Assembly: GCF_964340395.1 (NCBI RefSeq)
Contig: NC_135567.1
Location: 14,583,806 to 14,647,805 of the forward strand
DNA length: 64,000 bases
Reading direction: 5' to 3'
Origin: Glandiceps talaboti
Taxonomy: Eukaryota > Hemichordata > Enteropneusta > Spengelidae
Part shown: positions 10,662 to 31,222 of the stretch, piece after piece
Layout: every line of letters begins with the position of its first letter
Numbering within the stretch: position 1 is the stretch's first letter
Made by a program: the position numbers and the translations under genes
The notes under the pieces: generated by a model
Database searches by the model: none
The model's input: only the letters and a program-made list of their open reading frames with translations
Told to the model about the DNA's origin: nothing

Positions 10662-10880
10662 CCGTAATGTCCCATGAGTGAAACACCAAACCTACATCAT
10701 TTTTGCTGTAATGTCCCATGAGTGAAACACCAAGCCTACATCATTTGAGCTGTAATGTCCCATGAATGAAACACCAAGCCTACATCATTTTAGCTGTAAT
10801 GTCCCATGAGTCAAACACCAAGCCTACATCATTTTAGCTATAATGTTCCGTTAGTGAAACACCAAGCCTACATCATTTTA
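10662..10880. repeat. 43-bp minisatellite (about 5 copies)
   Basis: Unit contains TGTAATGTCCCATGAGTG, AAACACCAAG and CCTACATCATTTT, recurring at 10664, 10708, 10751 and 10795 with small changes. Confidence 0.9.
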
Positions 10881-10957
10881 ACTGTATACTCAGTCAGTCA
10901 GTCACTCATTCCAATGCCCTATACGTACGTTTGTACATGACCAGCACAGTTACACAT

Positions 10958-11143
10958 GTCCAAATATGGTATATTTGTGTCCAAATATGGTATATTTGTG
11001 TCCATATATGGTATATTTGTGTCCATATATGGTATATTTATGTCCATATATGGTATATTTGTGTTCATATATGGTATATCTATGTCCATATATGGTATAT
11101 TTATGTCCATATATGGTGTATTTATGTCCATATATGGTGTATT
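10958..11143. repeat. 21-bp minisatellite with a CArg-box-like core in nearly every unit
   Basis: Nine units start at 10960, 10981, 11002, 11023, 11044, 11065, 11086, 11107 and 11128. Eight carry a perfect CC(A/T)6GG core (CCAAATATGG or CCATATATGG); the sixth reads TCATATATGG. The period is exactly 21 bp, so it stays open in all frames, which explains the repetitive reading frames on both strands. It lies about 1.8 kb upstream of the minus-strand TRIM-like start codon. Confidence 0.9.
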
Positions 11144-11455
11144 TGTCACATCAGGACACTACTTTACATCATTCTAACAGTTGGGGTTTACTCATTTGCA
11201 TGAACAACTTTTGGTTCACGATTTTCACTGACCTAGATGGGGGTGAAAAAATTATTTGATACCAAGGATAGTATCTAGACTAGGTCAATATTGGAAAGGC
11301 CCTGGCATAAAACCTCCAGTTGCTATAAACACATGTTGTTGAGGTGTTAGCACCAGCCAAAAATTTACATAACTCGTTTGAAGTGGCATGTTGCTAGCCA
11401 AGTTAAAAGTGATTTTTGAGCTTTACTCTACAAATACACGACATATTTTATCACA

Positions 11456-11539
11456 GTCCCATCAGTCTCATTAAATCAGTGTATATTTGCCTCCATAGAG
11501 TTCATGTCAGATCTGTTTTATGTTCACATCATTTGGGAC
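11456..11539. mobile_element. 84-bp interspersed element, copy 1
   Basis: Begins GTCCCATCAGTCTC and ends CATTTGGGAC, so GTCCCA/TGGGAC form short inverted ends. Three more copies of exactly the same 84-bp length lie at 13042-13125, 18624-18707 and 21280-21363, differing by only a base or two. It is probably a tiny non-autonomous DNA element. Confidence 0.7.
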
Positions 11540-11589
11540 ATAACTCATCTCTCTCTGTATTGGTCAACATAAAATTAATAAACACAGGA

Positions 11590-12392
11590 TCTAATGATGT
11601 AAACACACCTTGTCATGACATAGCACACAAGACCTGATGATGTACACATCTTGTCATGACATAGTACACGAGACCTGATGATGTACATACATCTTGTCAT
11701 GACATAGTACACGAGACCTGATGATGTACATACATCGTCATGACATAGCACACGAGACCTAATGATGTACACACCTTGTTATGACATAGCACATAAGACC
11801 TGATGATGTACACACACCTTGTGATGACATAGCACACAAGACCTGATGATGTACACACATCTTGTCAGGACATAGCACAAAAGAACTGATGTAAACACAA
11901 CTTCTCATGACATAGAGCACAAGACCTGATGATGTACACACATCTTGTCATGACATAGCACACAAGACCTAATGATGTACACACATCTTGTCATGACATA
12001 GAGCACAAGACCTGATGATGTACACACATCTTGTCATGACACAGCACACAAGACCTAATGATGTACACACATCTTGTGATGACATAGCACACAAGACCTG
12101 ATGATATACACACATCTTGTCATGACATAGTACACAAGACCTGATGATGTACACACACCTTGTGATGACATAGCACACAAGACCTGATGATGTACACACA
12201 TCTTGTCAGGACATAGCACAAAAGAACTGATGTAAACACAACTTCTCATGACATAGAGCACAAGACCTGATGATGTACACACATCTTGTCATGACATAGC
12301 ACACAAGACCTAATGATGTACACATCTTGTCATGACAAAGCACACAAGAACTAATGATGTACACACATCTTGTGATGACATAGCACACAATA
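11590..12392. repeat. 43-bp minisatellite (about 18 copies)
   Basis: Unit contains TCATGACATAGCACACAAG, ACCTGATGATGTACACAC and ATCTTG. A higher-order duplication is visible: about 11806-11975 recurs nearly verbatim at 12147-12317. It abuts the donor site of the last BZW exon found (12409). Confidence 0.95.
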
Positions 12393-12409
12393 ACTGATGA
12401 CAATCTTAC

Positions 12410-23510
<11,101 letters not shown>

Positions 23511-23920
23511 ACAACTGATAGCTGAAATCAACAGAAAGACATCTTGTAAATATATTCACATTCATATTCATATTTATATTCACTTCTTGATGAATTCTCC
23601 AAAGAGAGAACATTGTCAAGGTAAAAAAATTTGTTATCACACATATTATACAAACACTCACGATACAGAACGTACGACACTGGTAATCGAGCCTTAGGTT
23701 TTCTAAGATAGCGGTACATTTTTTCTTCAAAAAGATATGAATAAGTAGATTGTTGGTCGATTGGTATTATTTTACATCTGGGCTTGACATTTTTTTGGTT
23801 ATTGGCACACAAGCATTCCGCTTGCCTAGTTGGAATACGACTGTTGTATAGAATTATTTAGGGACAATGTAACTGTTAGCATCGAGTCGCATACACCATT
23901 TTCATACTAGTATGATATAA

Positions 23921-24200
23921 TAATAATAATAATAATAATATCTAATAATAATAATAATCTTTATTCCCAGAAATACATATACATATATAATAATTCTACA
24001 ATGTATAAAGTATTCAACTTGGGAAAGGGAGAAAAAAAAATAGTTGTCTTTGCAACTAGTCGAGTCCATCCTTTTCTTAGGGATTAGGAATTACTAAATT
24101 CTGGGGCTGCTGATTAAATTGAATGTATTGCAACATTGACAGAATAGAAAAAATCATAAAGGATTTACAAAAATACAATATACATATATATCACTATCAA
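23921..24200 (-). mobile_element. Probable retroposon 3' end with (AAT)n tail
   Basis: Read on the minus strand, the sequence ends in GGGAATAAAGATTATTATT and a long ATT run, typical of a LINE or SINE tail. No coding region or tRNA-like head is seen. Boundaries are approximate. Confidence 0.4.
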
Positions 24201-25990
24201 TATATATATCCCTGTATCAAGAAAAACAATAACCCCAAAACATTACAGTAGAATGATGCTGGCTTGATATTTCACTCATGGGACAGCTGAGCATGTGTTT
24301 AACACAGAAGATAGACATATTTCAACTCTAGACTAACAATAACCATGGATGTATTAGTGAGAAGGATTCTGGACGGCTGTTTAATCCTATTACTTCTTTT
24401 GTTTACGTCAATTAACCCTTTGTCTCCGCTGCTCTTTGAAGACCGATGAACGTTCCTGCAAATTTGCATATGGGTGGAGCTCACGTCTTGAGCTGTACCT
24501 GTCATGATGTTTGAACGGGTTGCGCATTAGGGGGTAAAGGTTAGAAGACATGCGCAATTGACATGTCTGAGTGCATTGCCCAACTGTGAACCCAACGATA
24601 CCGGAAGCAAGAAAATCGATCGAGTTATACGTAAGTTACAGCAAATTATACGTTTTTCATACCCCAAAAGTAACCCTTTTCAAATCTTCTCCCCTTGTGA
24701 CAAAAAGTGACATCTAGCGCTCATTTACTGATCATTAGAAAGCCTGCAACGTGTTCCTTCCGACCATGTATGTGGGAATGGTGTCATGTCATGAGCTATC
24801 ACGATAGAGACAATTTGTTTACCACTGTCTCACTATATACTGTTTCCGTTCCCCTATACAAAAGCTATGGGTGTAAGTGTAAGTTCTCCATTTTCTCGTA
24901 AAGAACATGTACGAGTAGGCGCCGTATTCCCCTCTTCCTAGCGATTAGTTTTAGTTTGAAGTATAGCTTGTGATCTAACCTTCATGGCTGGACATTTGCT
25001 ACCAATCCACGTGCATGGGCGGACTCACAATCCCATGACGAATTTCGGATCCCAACGGGCCCATGTCTTTTACTATCCGCCATATTGAAATATTTGTTTA
25101 CACTTCCCGTCTCAGTTGTTACATTGGTCACTTGCTGAAGTTGTTGTTTACAAGAGAATGTTTGTTAAGGACTTGGTATCGTGGGTTAATAGTTAATACA
25201 ACTCCAAATACGATAATACTATCCGAAAGTTTTTTCCCTGCCACATATTCTTCCACTGGTGGGGGCTTGAAGGAGCCGGGCCCTTGCTGTTTGTAATTAA
25301 TAAACAGTACAAAATTTGATTTGTCTGTCAACATTCCATGGATATCGATACATCCCCAGGATCCATGAAACTCGCGAAAACCCTGTTCTTTAGAAACCCA
25401 CGTATATACATCATGTGAAGTGTATGATAAGCTACTGATTTCATGTATTAGCAATTTGTCTTGCATTGTGTATTAAACTTATGAGATACATTATAATTTT
25501 CATTATGCAACAGACTGTGAAGAGAAATTGAACACTTGTTGTTGTTGTTCAAACTTCAATGCAAACGATGGTGCCCCAATCCCTCCTTACATGTATGCTT
25601 GTTTTCACCCCAATAAAATGTTTTATCATTTGCATGTTACAGATGGTGAAGTGGCAATAATGGATAGACACAAGTAAGCTGTATAAAGTCGATCGACAAC
25701 CGACCTGTAAAATGTCATATTCATCTATGATATTGAAAGGATTGCAAGTGGATGTCACCAATGAAGATTCTTGATTCAGTGACAAGCAACATTCTTTTAT
25801 ATAATCTGAATTTACCCTTGTTTGGCATTTTTAATGTCTAGTTTATGCATAAAACAATTGACAATGACAAGTACCAAAGAGATTATCTTTTTATATTTAA
25901 TGATTTTTTATGCGACAAATGAAGTTTGACTTAATAAAATCAGTTTCATTCAAACACATCCTCTCCATTGTTGTATTTCAACTGACAAAT
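24200..25990. other. BZW first-intron region without recognised genes
   Basis: Mostly unique sequence. The open frames here (up to 112 residues) have no recognisable domain, no conserved splice context and no codon pattern that sets them apart from chance. Confidence 0.5.
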
Positions 25991-25995
25991 ATATT

Positions 25996-26361
25996 TCATC
26001 TATTAAATAAATGAAGTCTTACATTCAGTAGCTCAAATCTGTACCTATCGTCCACACTCGACTCGCAACCATTTTTATTTCTTGTACAATCAATCTTGAA
26101 ACACATAGAGTATTGAAAAATATCAACTAGATTATCTGCAAACTGTTGAACGGGTGAATCTGCATTGGAAGTGATAAAAGCCAGAACTGGCTTGACTTCC
26201 TTCTCTAAATTTTCATTCAGTTCCAACACTGAGCCACTGATAATATTCTTGGCGGCACTACACAGCAAAGAAGAGCTATTCTTTTTCGCATTTTCCAGAG
26301 TATATGTAACCTTGACTGCAACTAGAACGAAACACAAATATGAGATCCATTTATTTTTCAC
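25996..26361 (-). CDS. Hypothetical small secreted-type ORF inside BZW intron 1
   Basis: A 121-residue frame starting MKNKWISYLCFVLVAVKVTYT, whose charged start, hydrophobic stretch and small residues look like a signal peptide. The rest is polar with six cysteines and no recognised family. Two splice-like signals complicate it: a pyrimidine-rich acceptor (TTTCGTTCTAG) inside the signal-peptide region and a donor-like AATGTAAGA near the end, so it could instead be one internal exon of a longer minus-strand gene. It may also be chance. Confidence 0.25.
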   Translation of the reverse strand: MKNKWISYLCFVLVAVKVTYTLENAKKNSSSLLCSAAKNIISGSVLELNENLEKEVKPVLAFITSNADSPVQQFADNLVDIFQYSMCFKIDCTRNKNGCESSVDDRYRFELLNVRLHLFNR

Positions 26362-26904
26362 ATTATGTTTCTTTTTGTATACATTCCAATTGATAATAAA
26401 TATACAAGTTTGTCTTCATAACAATATATATAAAGTAAGCGATATAATACTTTCATTGCATATGCTCACAATGTCACAGGCATTTACATTCCATGATCTT
26501 AAACAATCAAAAATGCATTCAAATATTGGGCAGTTTTTTTTACCTTCAGTACTTCATGTTCTACATGAGTTGTACATGTAATTTCCTGTTCCTCCATGAT
26601 GAGAATTGAAACAGAAATTGAACTATCAATATATATTCAAATATCGGTGTAATGCAACTAAAATACTAAATGGCATAACATGAATGTATCGACAAAAATC
26701 AACAACAAATGAACGGGTAATGTACCTGCACAAATTCGACAGAACCAATCGCCTTCAGCAGTTCAGGAATAGCGTCAGCCGTCAAGTCTGATACCAGATG
26801 ATACCACACGTTGGACTGTCGCATTCAATCACATCCATCGTCTCAGGACCGCCACAGGAGTCATCCTACATGAACTCTTGCTCGATATTATATCAGCATC
26901 TTCG

Positions 26905-27212
26905 TGTGTGTACACAGCCGCTTGTAAACTGTTATTCCTTTCCTAAATTTTATTCTTGTCTATGACGGTCCTAATACAGAACAATGACGTTATTATATCG
27001 GGGTTGGCTATATTCTTATAAAATCGGTAGCGATGTCATACATACACTGTACAGTACACACAACACGTACTTGACATCGCTACCGATTTTATAATATCAT
27101 CACCAATCCCTATAACAACGTCATTGTTCTGTATTAGGACCGTCATAGACAAGAATAAAACCATTAACCATCTAGGAAAGGAATAACAGTTTACAAGCGA
27201 CTGTGTGTGTAT
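26905..27212. mobile_element. Foldback element of about 308 bp (MITE-like)
   Basis: Two arms of about 140 bases are reverse complements: GCTTGTAAACTGTTATTCC, AATACAGAACAATGACGTT and AAAATCGGTAGCGATGTCA on the left return inverted on the right. A roughly 25-base loop lies around 27050. Unknown family. Confidence 0.85.
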
Positions 27213-27219
27213 GCCATTT

Positions 27220-28460
27220 TGAATGCCATTTACGTACGGAAGAATGACGGAAATTGCCGATGATAACCCGATGAGCTCCTATGAATAAGTTATCACGTTA
27301 ATCTTGTTACGGAAAGCCTGCCAAATCCCCGGAAGTATTAACGTCGGCAAGGATCACGGAAACAATACGTCAAAGGAACGTGCGATATCCTTCTCACTAA
27401 TACATCCATGCAATAACAGAGACACAATAAACACAGCAGGATCCTTTACCCAATCACACTGAACACTGATAAGCATTGCTATTCTTTCACAGTGCAGTAA
27501 AAACAGGCTCATTACACATAGACTTGAAGATTTTAATGTCTTCACTGTTTTCTAACTAATAATCAACATATCAGCTAACATCCCCACTGTGCACAGCACC
27601 TATGTAATTGTTTCTTTTGCATTAGAAGTTGTCTGAATGTTTGTGTAAAAAATGTTATTTAAAATGGGTGAAACACCAAGGCAAAGTCATTTGTACTGTA
27701 TTAGAACATATCTACATTCATTAATCTATTAAAACATTAATAATTTACTTGTGTATTATTTTCGTAACACACATGACCTTGTTATTCTCTGTTAGGATTT
27801 CCTTCAGTACTAATAGATGAATGTCCTTCAACAAAACCTACACAGGCTACAGCCAATGAAACCCATCAATCATATCTTTGAAAAAAGGAGGAAGTTAATA
27901 CTGTATTCTAAAAGGCCTATTTTTTCACACAAGATGTACACCTGGTCAGTAGCGATCACTTTGACAGATATTGGCGCATTCCCTGCCAGAAATTAACGTC
28001 AAAATAACAAATATTTTAGCCAAAATATGGCTGCGATCTCGAAGGTCAAAGGTCACGGCCGCGTCTCTTCACACTACCATTTCTTGGCACGGATGACTCA
28101 AACTTCACCAGAAACGTAAACTCACACTCCCAAACAATAGACAGGCAAAAAATTTCACACAAACAAAGTCTAAGCGGTATTATTATCAAACAGACGTCGA
28201 CAAATACGATATAGTGATATTCCCAACGTGGTAAATGCACCTAGATAACTGAAGAGTTCGTATGTTACGTGTACCCGACAAAAACCTTACTCGCCACACC
28301 GTGCACACGCAAACCATTCATTCACAAGAAATCTCGTGAACATTTTTGCCAAAATACACCGTATTTTACACTTTTAGGAATTAAGTTTTGTCAAATGTAA
28401 CATTAGATGTCTATAAAAGTCCAAAATATGTCAAATTTTCTCAAGTCTTTATGAATACTT
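27220..28460. other. BZW intron 1, promoter-proximal half
   Basis: Unique sequence with no gene recognised. Short frames here lack any domain. Confidence 0.5.
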
Positions 28461-28462
28461 AC

Positions 28463-28560
28463 ATAGGGAACTCTTCCGTATGAAAAATAGAAGAAACGAT
28501 TTTGTCCAACGTGATCTTCTCCACGAGCTGACTCGTTCGCAGACGTGAATATGATAATTC
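28463..28560 (-). other. Candidate non-coding first exon of the BZW gene
   Basis: On the minus strand a good donor (CCCTAT then GTAAGTATT) ends a short GC-richer segment at 28463. The first coding exon begins at an acceptor only 11 bases before the ATG (23521), so an upstream leader exon must exist. This is the best placed candidate, close to SEM1. The upstream limit is a guess. Confidence 0.45.
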
Positions 28561-28747
28561 AAAGAGAATTTTTTACGGTAATAAAAATATATAGTTTTAT
28601 CAATTAATTTTACATTACTAAGCCTAATTTATTCAATTAATTTCAACTACATGATTCGATTATTTACAGATCTTCATATTAAAATCAAATTCAGCTCTCG
28701 GAAACAGTATTTTTACTTATTTATTCTGGAACGATCCTAAATTCAAA
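28540..28747. promoter_or_regulatory. Probable bidirectional promoter of BZW and SEM1
   Basis: This short interval separates the candidate BZW leader exon (minus) from the SEM1 start codon (plus). It is AT-rich without a clear TATA at a definable distance. Inferred purely from the head-to-head layout. Confidence 0.4.
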
Positions 28748-31222
28748 ATGGCTGACACCACGAGAAAGACTGACTTAGGATTACTCGAGGAAGATGACGA
28801 ATTTGAAGAGTTTCCAGCCGAAGGTTAGTGATTCCGACAAAACAAATATCATTATCATGGTCGATTCTTTTACATATGTGGTGTATTTGATGCTGCTAGG
28901 TGAAGGGACGCAGATATCGGCGAAGTCATCAAAGTTGTCCGAATGACACTGCAATCCATTGATGGGATGTACTGTTGCTTGTACAGAATGAATAATTTAG
29001 CGTATTTTAGCAGTGGTACTGCCGTTACTAGTACTAGTACATTGTTTATGAATAGAGGTCAAAGTAAAGAGAAAACTTGGACCACGATTGTGGTGTCTGG
29101 TAATAGAAATAATGGCGAGGTTAAACCTGAACGACATTGTGAATTTGTTAGTCTTTACTTAGTGTTAGTTTTTACTTTAGCAAATACACTTTTTTGTATT
29201 GCTAACAAAAACATGATGCGGTCATTAGAATTTATTCTTAAATTATTGGGGAGAACTAACCAGAACATGATGTTTACCAAGAGGTTATGTAATGAACATG
29301 AAGTTTTACATCTGTTTTCTATTGTATAATATTTGAAATATTGTACTGTGCATGTGTACTAATAAAAGAGCAATTTTTATCATGGTAGTCCGAACTCACC
29401 TAGAATGTTTACATTTGTATATGAGAGTGCCCTGTGATATCAAGACTCATAGGATGTTGTGACCTGTAGATATTCAATCCTAAGCTAGTCTAGTTCCTAA
29501 ACGATGTGATACTAGTAACAATTACTATGATCATCACCACTCACTATGTCTAGTCAAAGTAGTTACTCTAGCACAGAATTATGTGCTACCCCCAACAGCG
29601 TTCATATAAACATGATGACGTGCGATTTTAGTCAAAACAGCTGTTCTAATTGAATATCAATGATTTTCAGGTATATTTTGAAGGCAGTAAACCAATTACA
29701 ATTGTGTTTGCCCCTCACCCAGCATGGGGTTTAGCCAGATTAATGGTAAAATGTTTGACTTTGACTAGTCGTGATGAGTGGAGATGATTGTAGTAATCGT
29801 AACTCATGTTGTATAGGAACTAGACTACATTACTAAAGGTCTTGGTGTCTTTGTTACATTTGTTTTAGGAAAACCGCTGTCATCTTATCTATATCTATCT
29901 CATTGTTATTGACTGTTGTGTTATATTTTATCAGGAAAACTGCTGTCATTTTATCTACATCTATCTCATTGTTATCGACTGTTGTGTTATTTTTGACTTT
30001 TCAGAATGGACTGGACTAGATGAAGACCAGGAAGATGTCAATGTCTGGGAAGATAACTGGGATGACGATAACGTAGAAGACGATTTTTCCAATCAACTGA
30101 GGTTAGTTCAAATATTAATTTATAGCTCGCGCAGTGATATCAATGACTAGTACACATGCCCATCCTATATGCTATGCTACATTTTTAGGTGGTTTTACCC
30201 AAGGATGCATTGCGGCACAATGACTACACATGTGTGTTCTCTTTACTATGCACATTCTCCACACAGAGGGCGCTGTCTAAAATATCATTGTGACGCAGCT
30301 GGTCACAAATGAATCTACCCTGTGGGAGCTTATGGGCTTTGCTTTGTTATGATATTATTCAGAATTGTAGAGTCATGATGGTCCATTGGTTAGTGTGCTC
30401 AGCTCAGTATCTCCAAGTTATTGTTTTGAGTAACAAATGTTATTTTATATTATTCTAATCAACTGAGGTCATTTCAAAGATTAATTTTGTAGATTCATGG
30501 TGGTTAGTGTGTTCAGCTCAATATCTCCCAAGTTGTTGTGTTGATTGAGCACCACTCTTGCCATCTTCTGCTTCTGCTTTATACTGTGCAGAACCCCACA
30601 TCAGGAGTGAACAAATCCACTGGTCCTGGGTCTGGGACTAGCAAATTTTTTTGGGCGGACCACACAAATTTTACCTTTTACCAGTACCTTACTGTTAATA
30701 ACTATGTTAAAAAGTCGTCTGAATACAGATACATAATGAATATACAGTTCACAAAATGATTTGTTAACCCTGTACATGTATTAAACATTAAATACTGACA
30801 AGTGAAACGTCAGTGGTAAAGTTTATCTTATCTGAAATATAGACCAACAATCAGTGTTCTCCATCAATGAAAAAATTAAGGGGTGGCTAATTTGCATAAA
30901 TATTAGCATGCTGATTTGCATATATTTGCATACATGTGCAAGCAGTATATTATATGTAAATTTATTAATCTGGAAATGAAAGTCATTGGAAATGGTAGAC
31001 GAATGTATTAAGTAAACCTTTGTTCCAAACACAATTTGAAAATTGTTAGTGTCAAGTTTCAACTAAACATTTCAGTTTCTGTCAACAGAATGACCCACTG
31101 TTCAGAACATGGGACCTTATTATGACCCACAGTTAAAATTGATGTTGTTTGTTTTCTGTTTCAGGACGGAACTAGAAAAACAGGGCCACAAAGTAGATCA
31201 AGTTACACCAATGCAGTCATGA
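28748..31222 (+). CDS. SEM1: 26S proteasome complex subunit SEM1 (DSS1)
   Basis: Three exons: 28748-28823, 30005-30101 and 31165-31222, with GT-AG sites and consistent phase, giving 76 residues against 70 in vertebrates. The family hallmarks are all present: [16 protein letters not shown], the acidic tryptophan-rich [19 protein letters not shown], and a short basic helix starting [11 protein letters not shown]1/DSS1 is an intrinsically disordered acidic protein of the proteasome lid, where it tethers Rpn3 and Rpn7. It also binds BRCA2 and TREX-2 in the nucleus. The intron 5' of exon 2 contains a tandem duplication near the acceptor, and exon 2's 3' end is copied downstream at 30455. Confidence 0.97.
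28824..29868. other. SEM1 intron 1
   Basis: Unique sequence. A 128-residue frame at 28943-29329 has no recognised domain and is taken as chance. Confidence 0.6.
29868..29998. repeat. Tandem duplication (about 65 bp, 2 copies) ending at the SEM1 exon 2 acceptor
   Basis: TTAGGAAAACCGCTGTCATC and TATCAGGAAAACTGCTGTCA head two copies that share TCTCATTGTTAT and GACTGTTGTGTTAT. The real acceptor TTTTCAG follows immediately at 29998-30004. Confidence 0.85.
30330..30545. repeat. SEM1 intron 2 duplication including a copy of the exon 2 end
   Basis: CTAATCAACTGAGGTCATTT at 30455 copies the exon 2 end and donor (TCCAATCAACTGAGGTTAG at 30087-30106), followed by a diverged copy of the first intron bases. 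Around it GGTTAGTGTGCTCAGCTCA and its near copy repeat at 30390 and 30500. Confidence 0.75.

Noticed and set aside
11537-11554. Possible last BZW exon (acceptor then a short frame ending in a stop)
   Set aside because: The acceptor is plausible and the phase works, but the peptide is not the expected acidic tail and the stop lies inside an 84-bp interspersed element.
26720-26880. Minus-strand segment resembling a zinc-finger (PHD-like) exon with a donor at 26727
   Set aside because: The cysteine-rich and tryptophan-rich halves are in different frames and one frame has a stop. At best it is a decayed fragment.
28943-29329. A 128-residue frame in SEM1 intron 1
   Set aside because: No recognisable domain, no splice logic, and it lies within an intron of a confidently assembled gene on the same strand.
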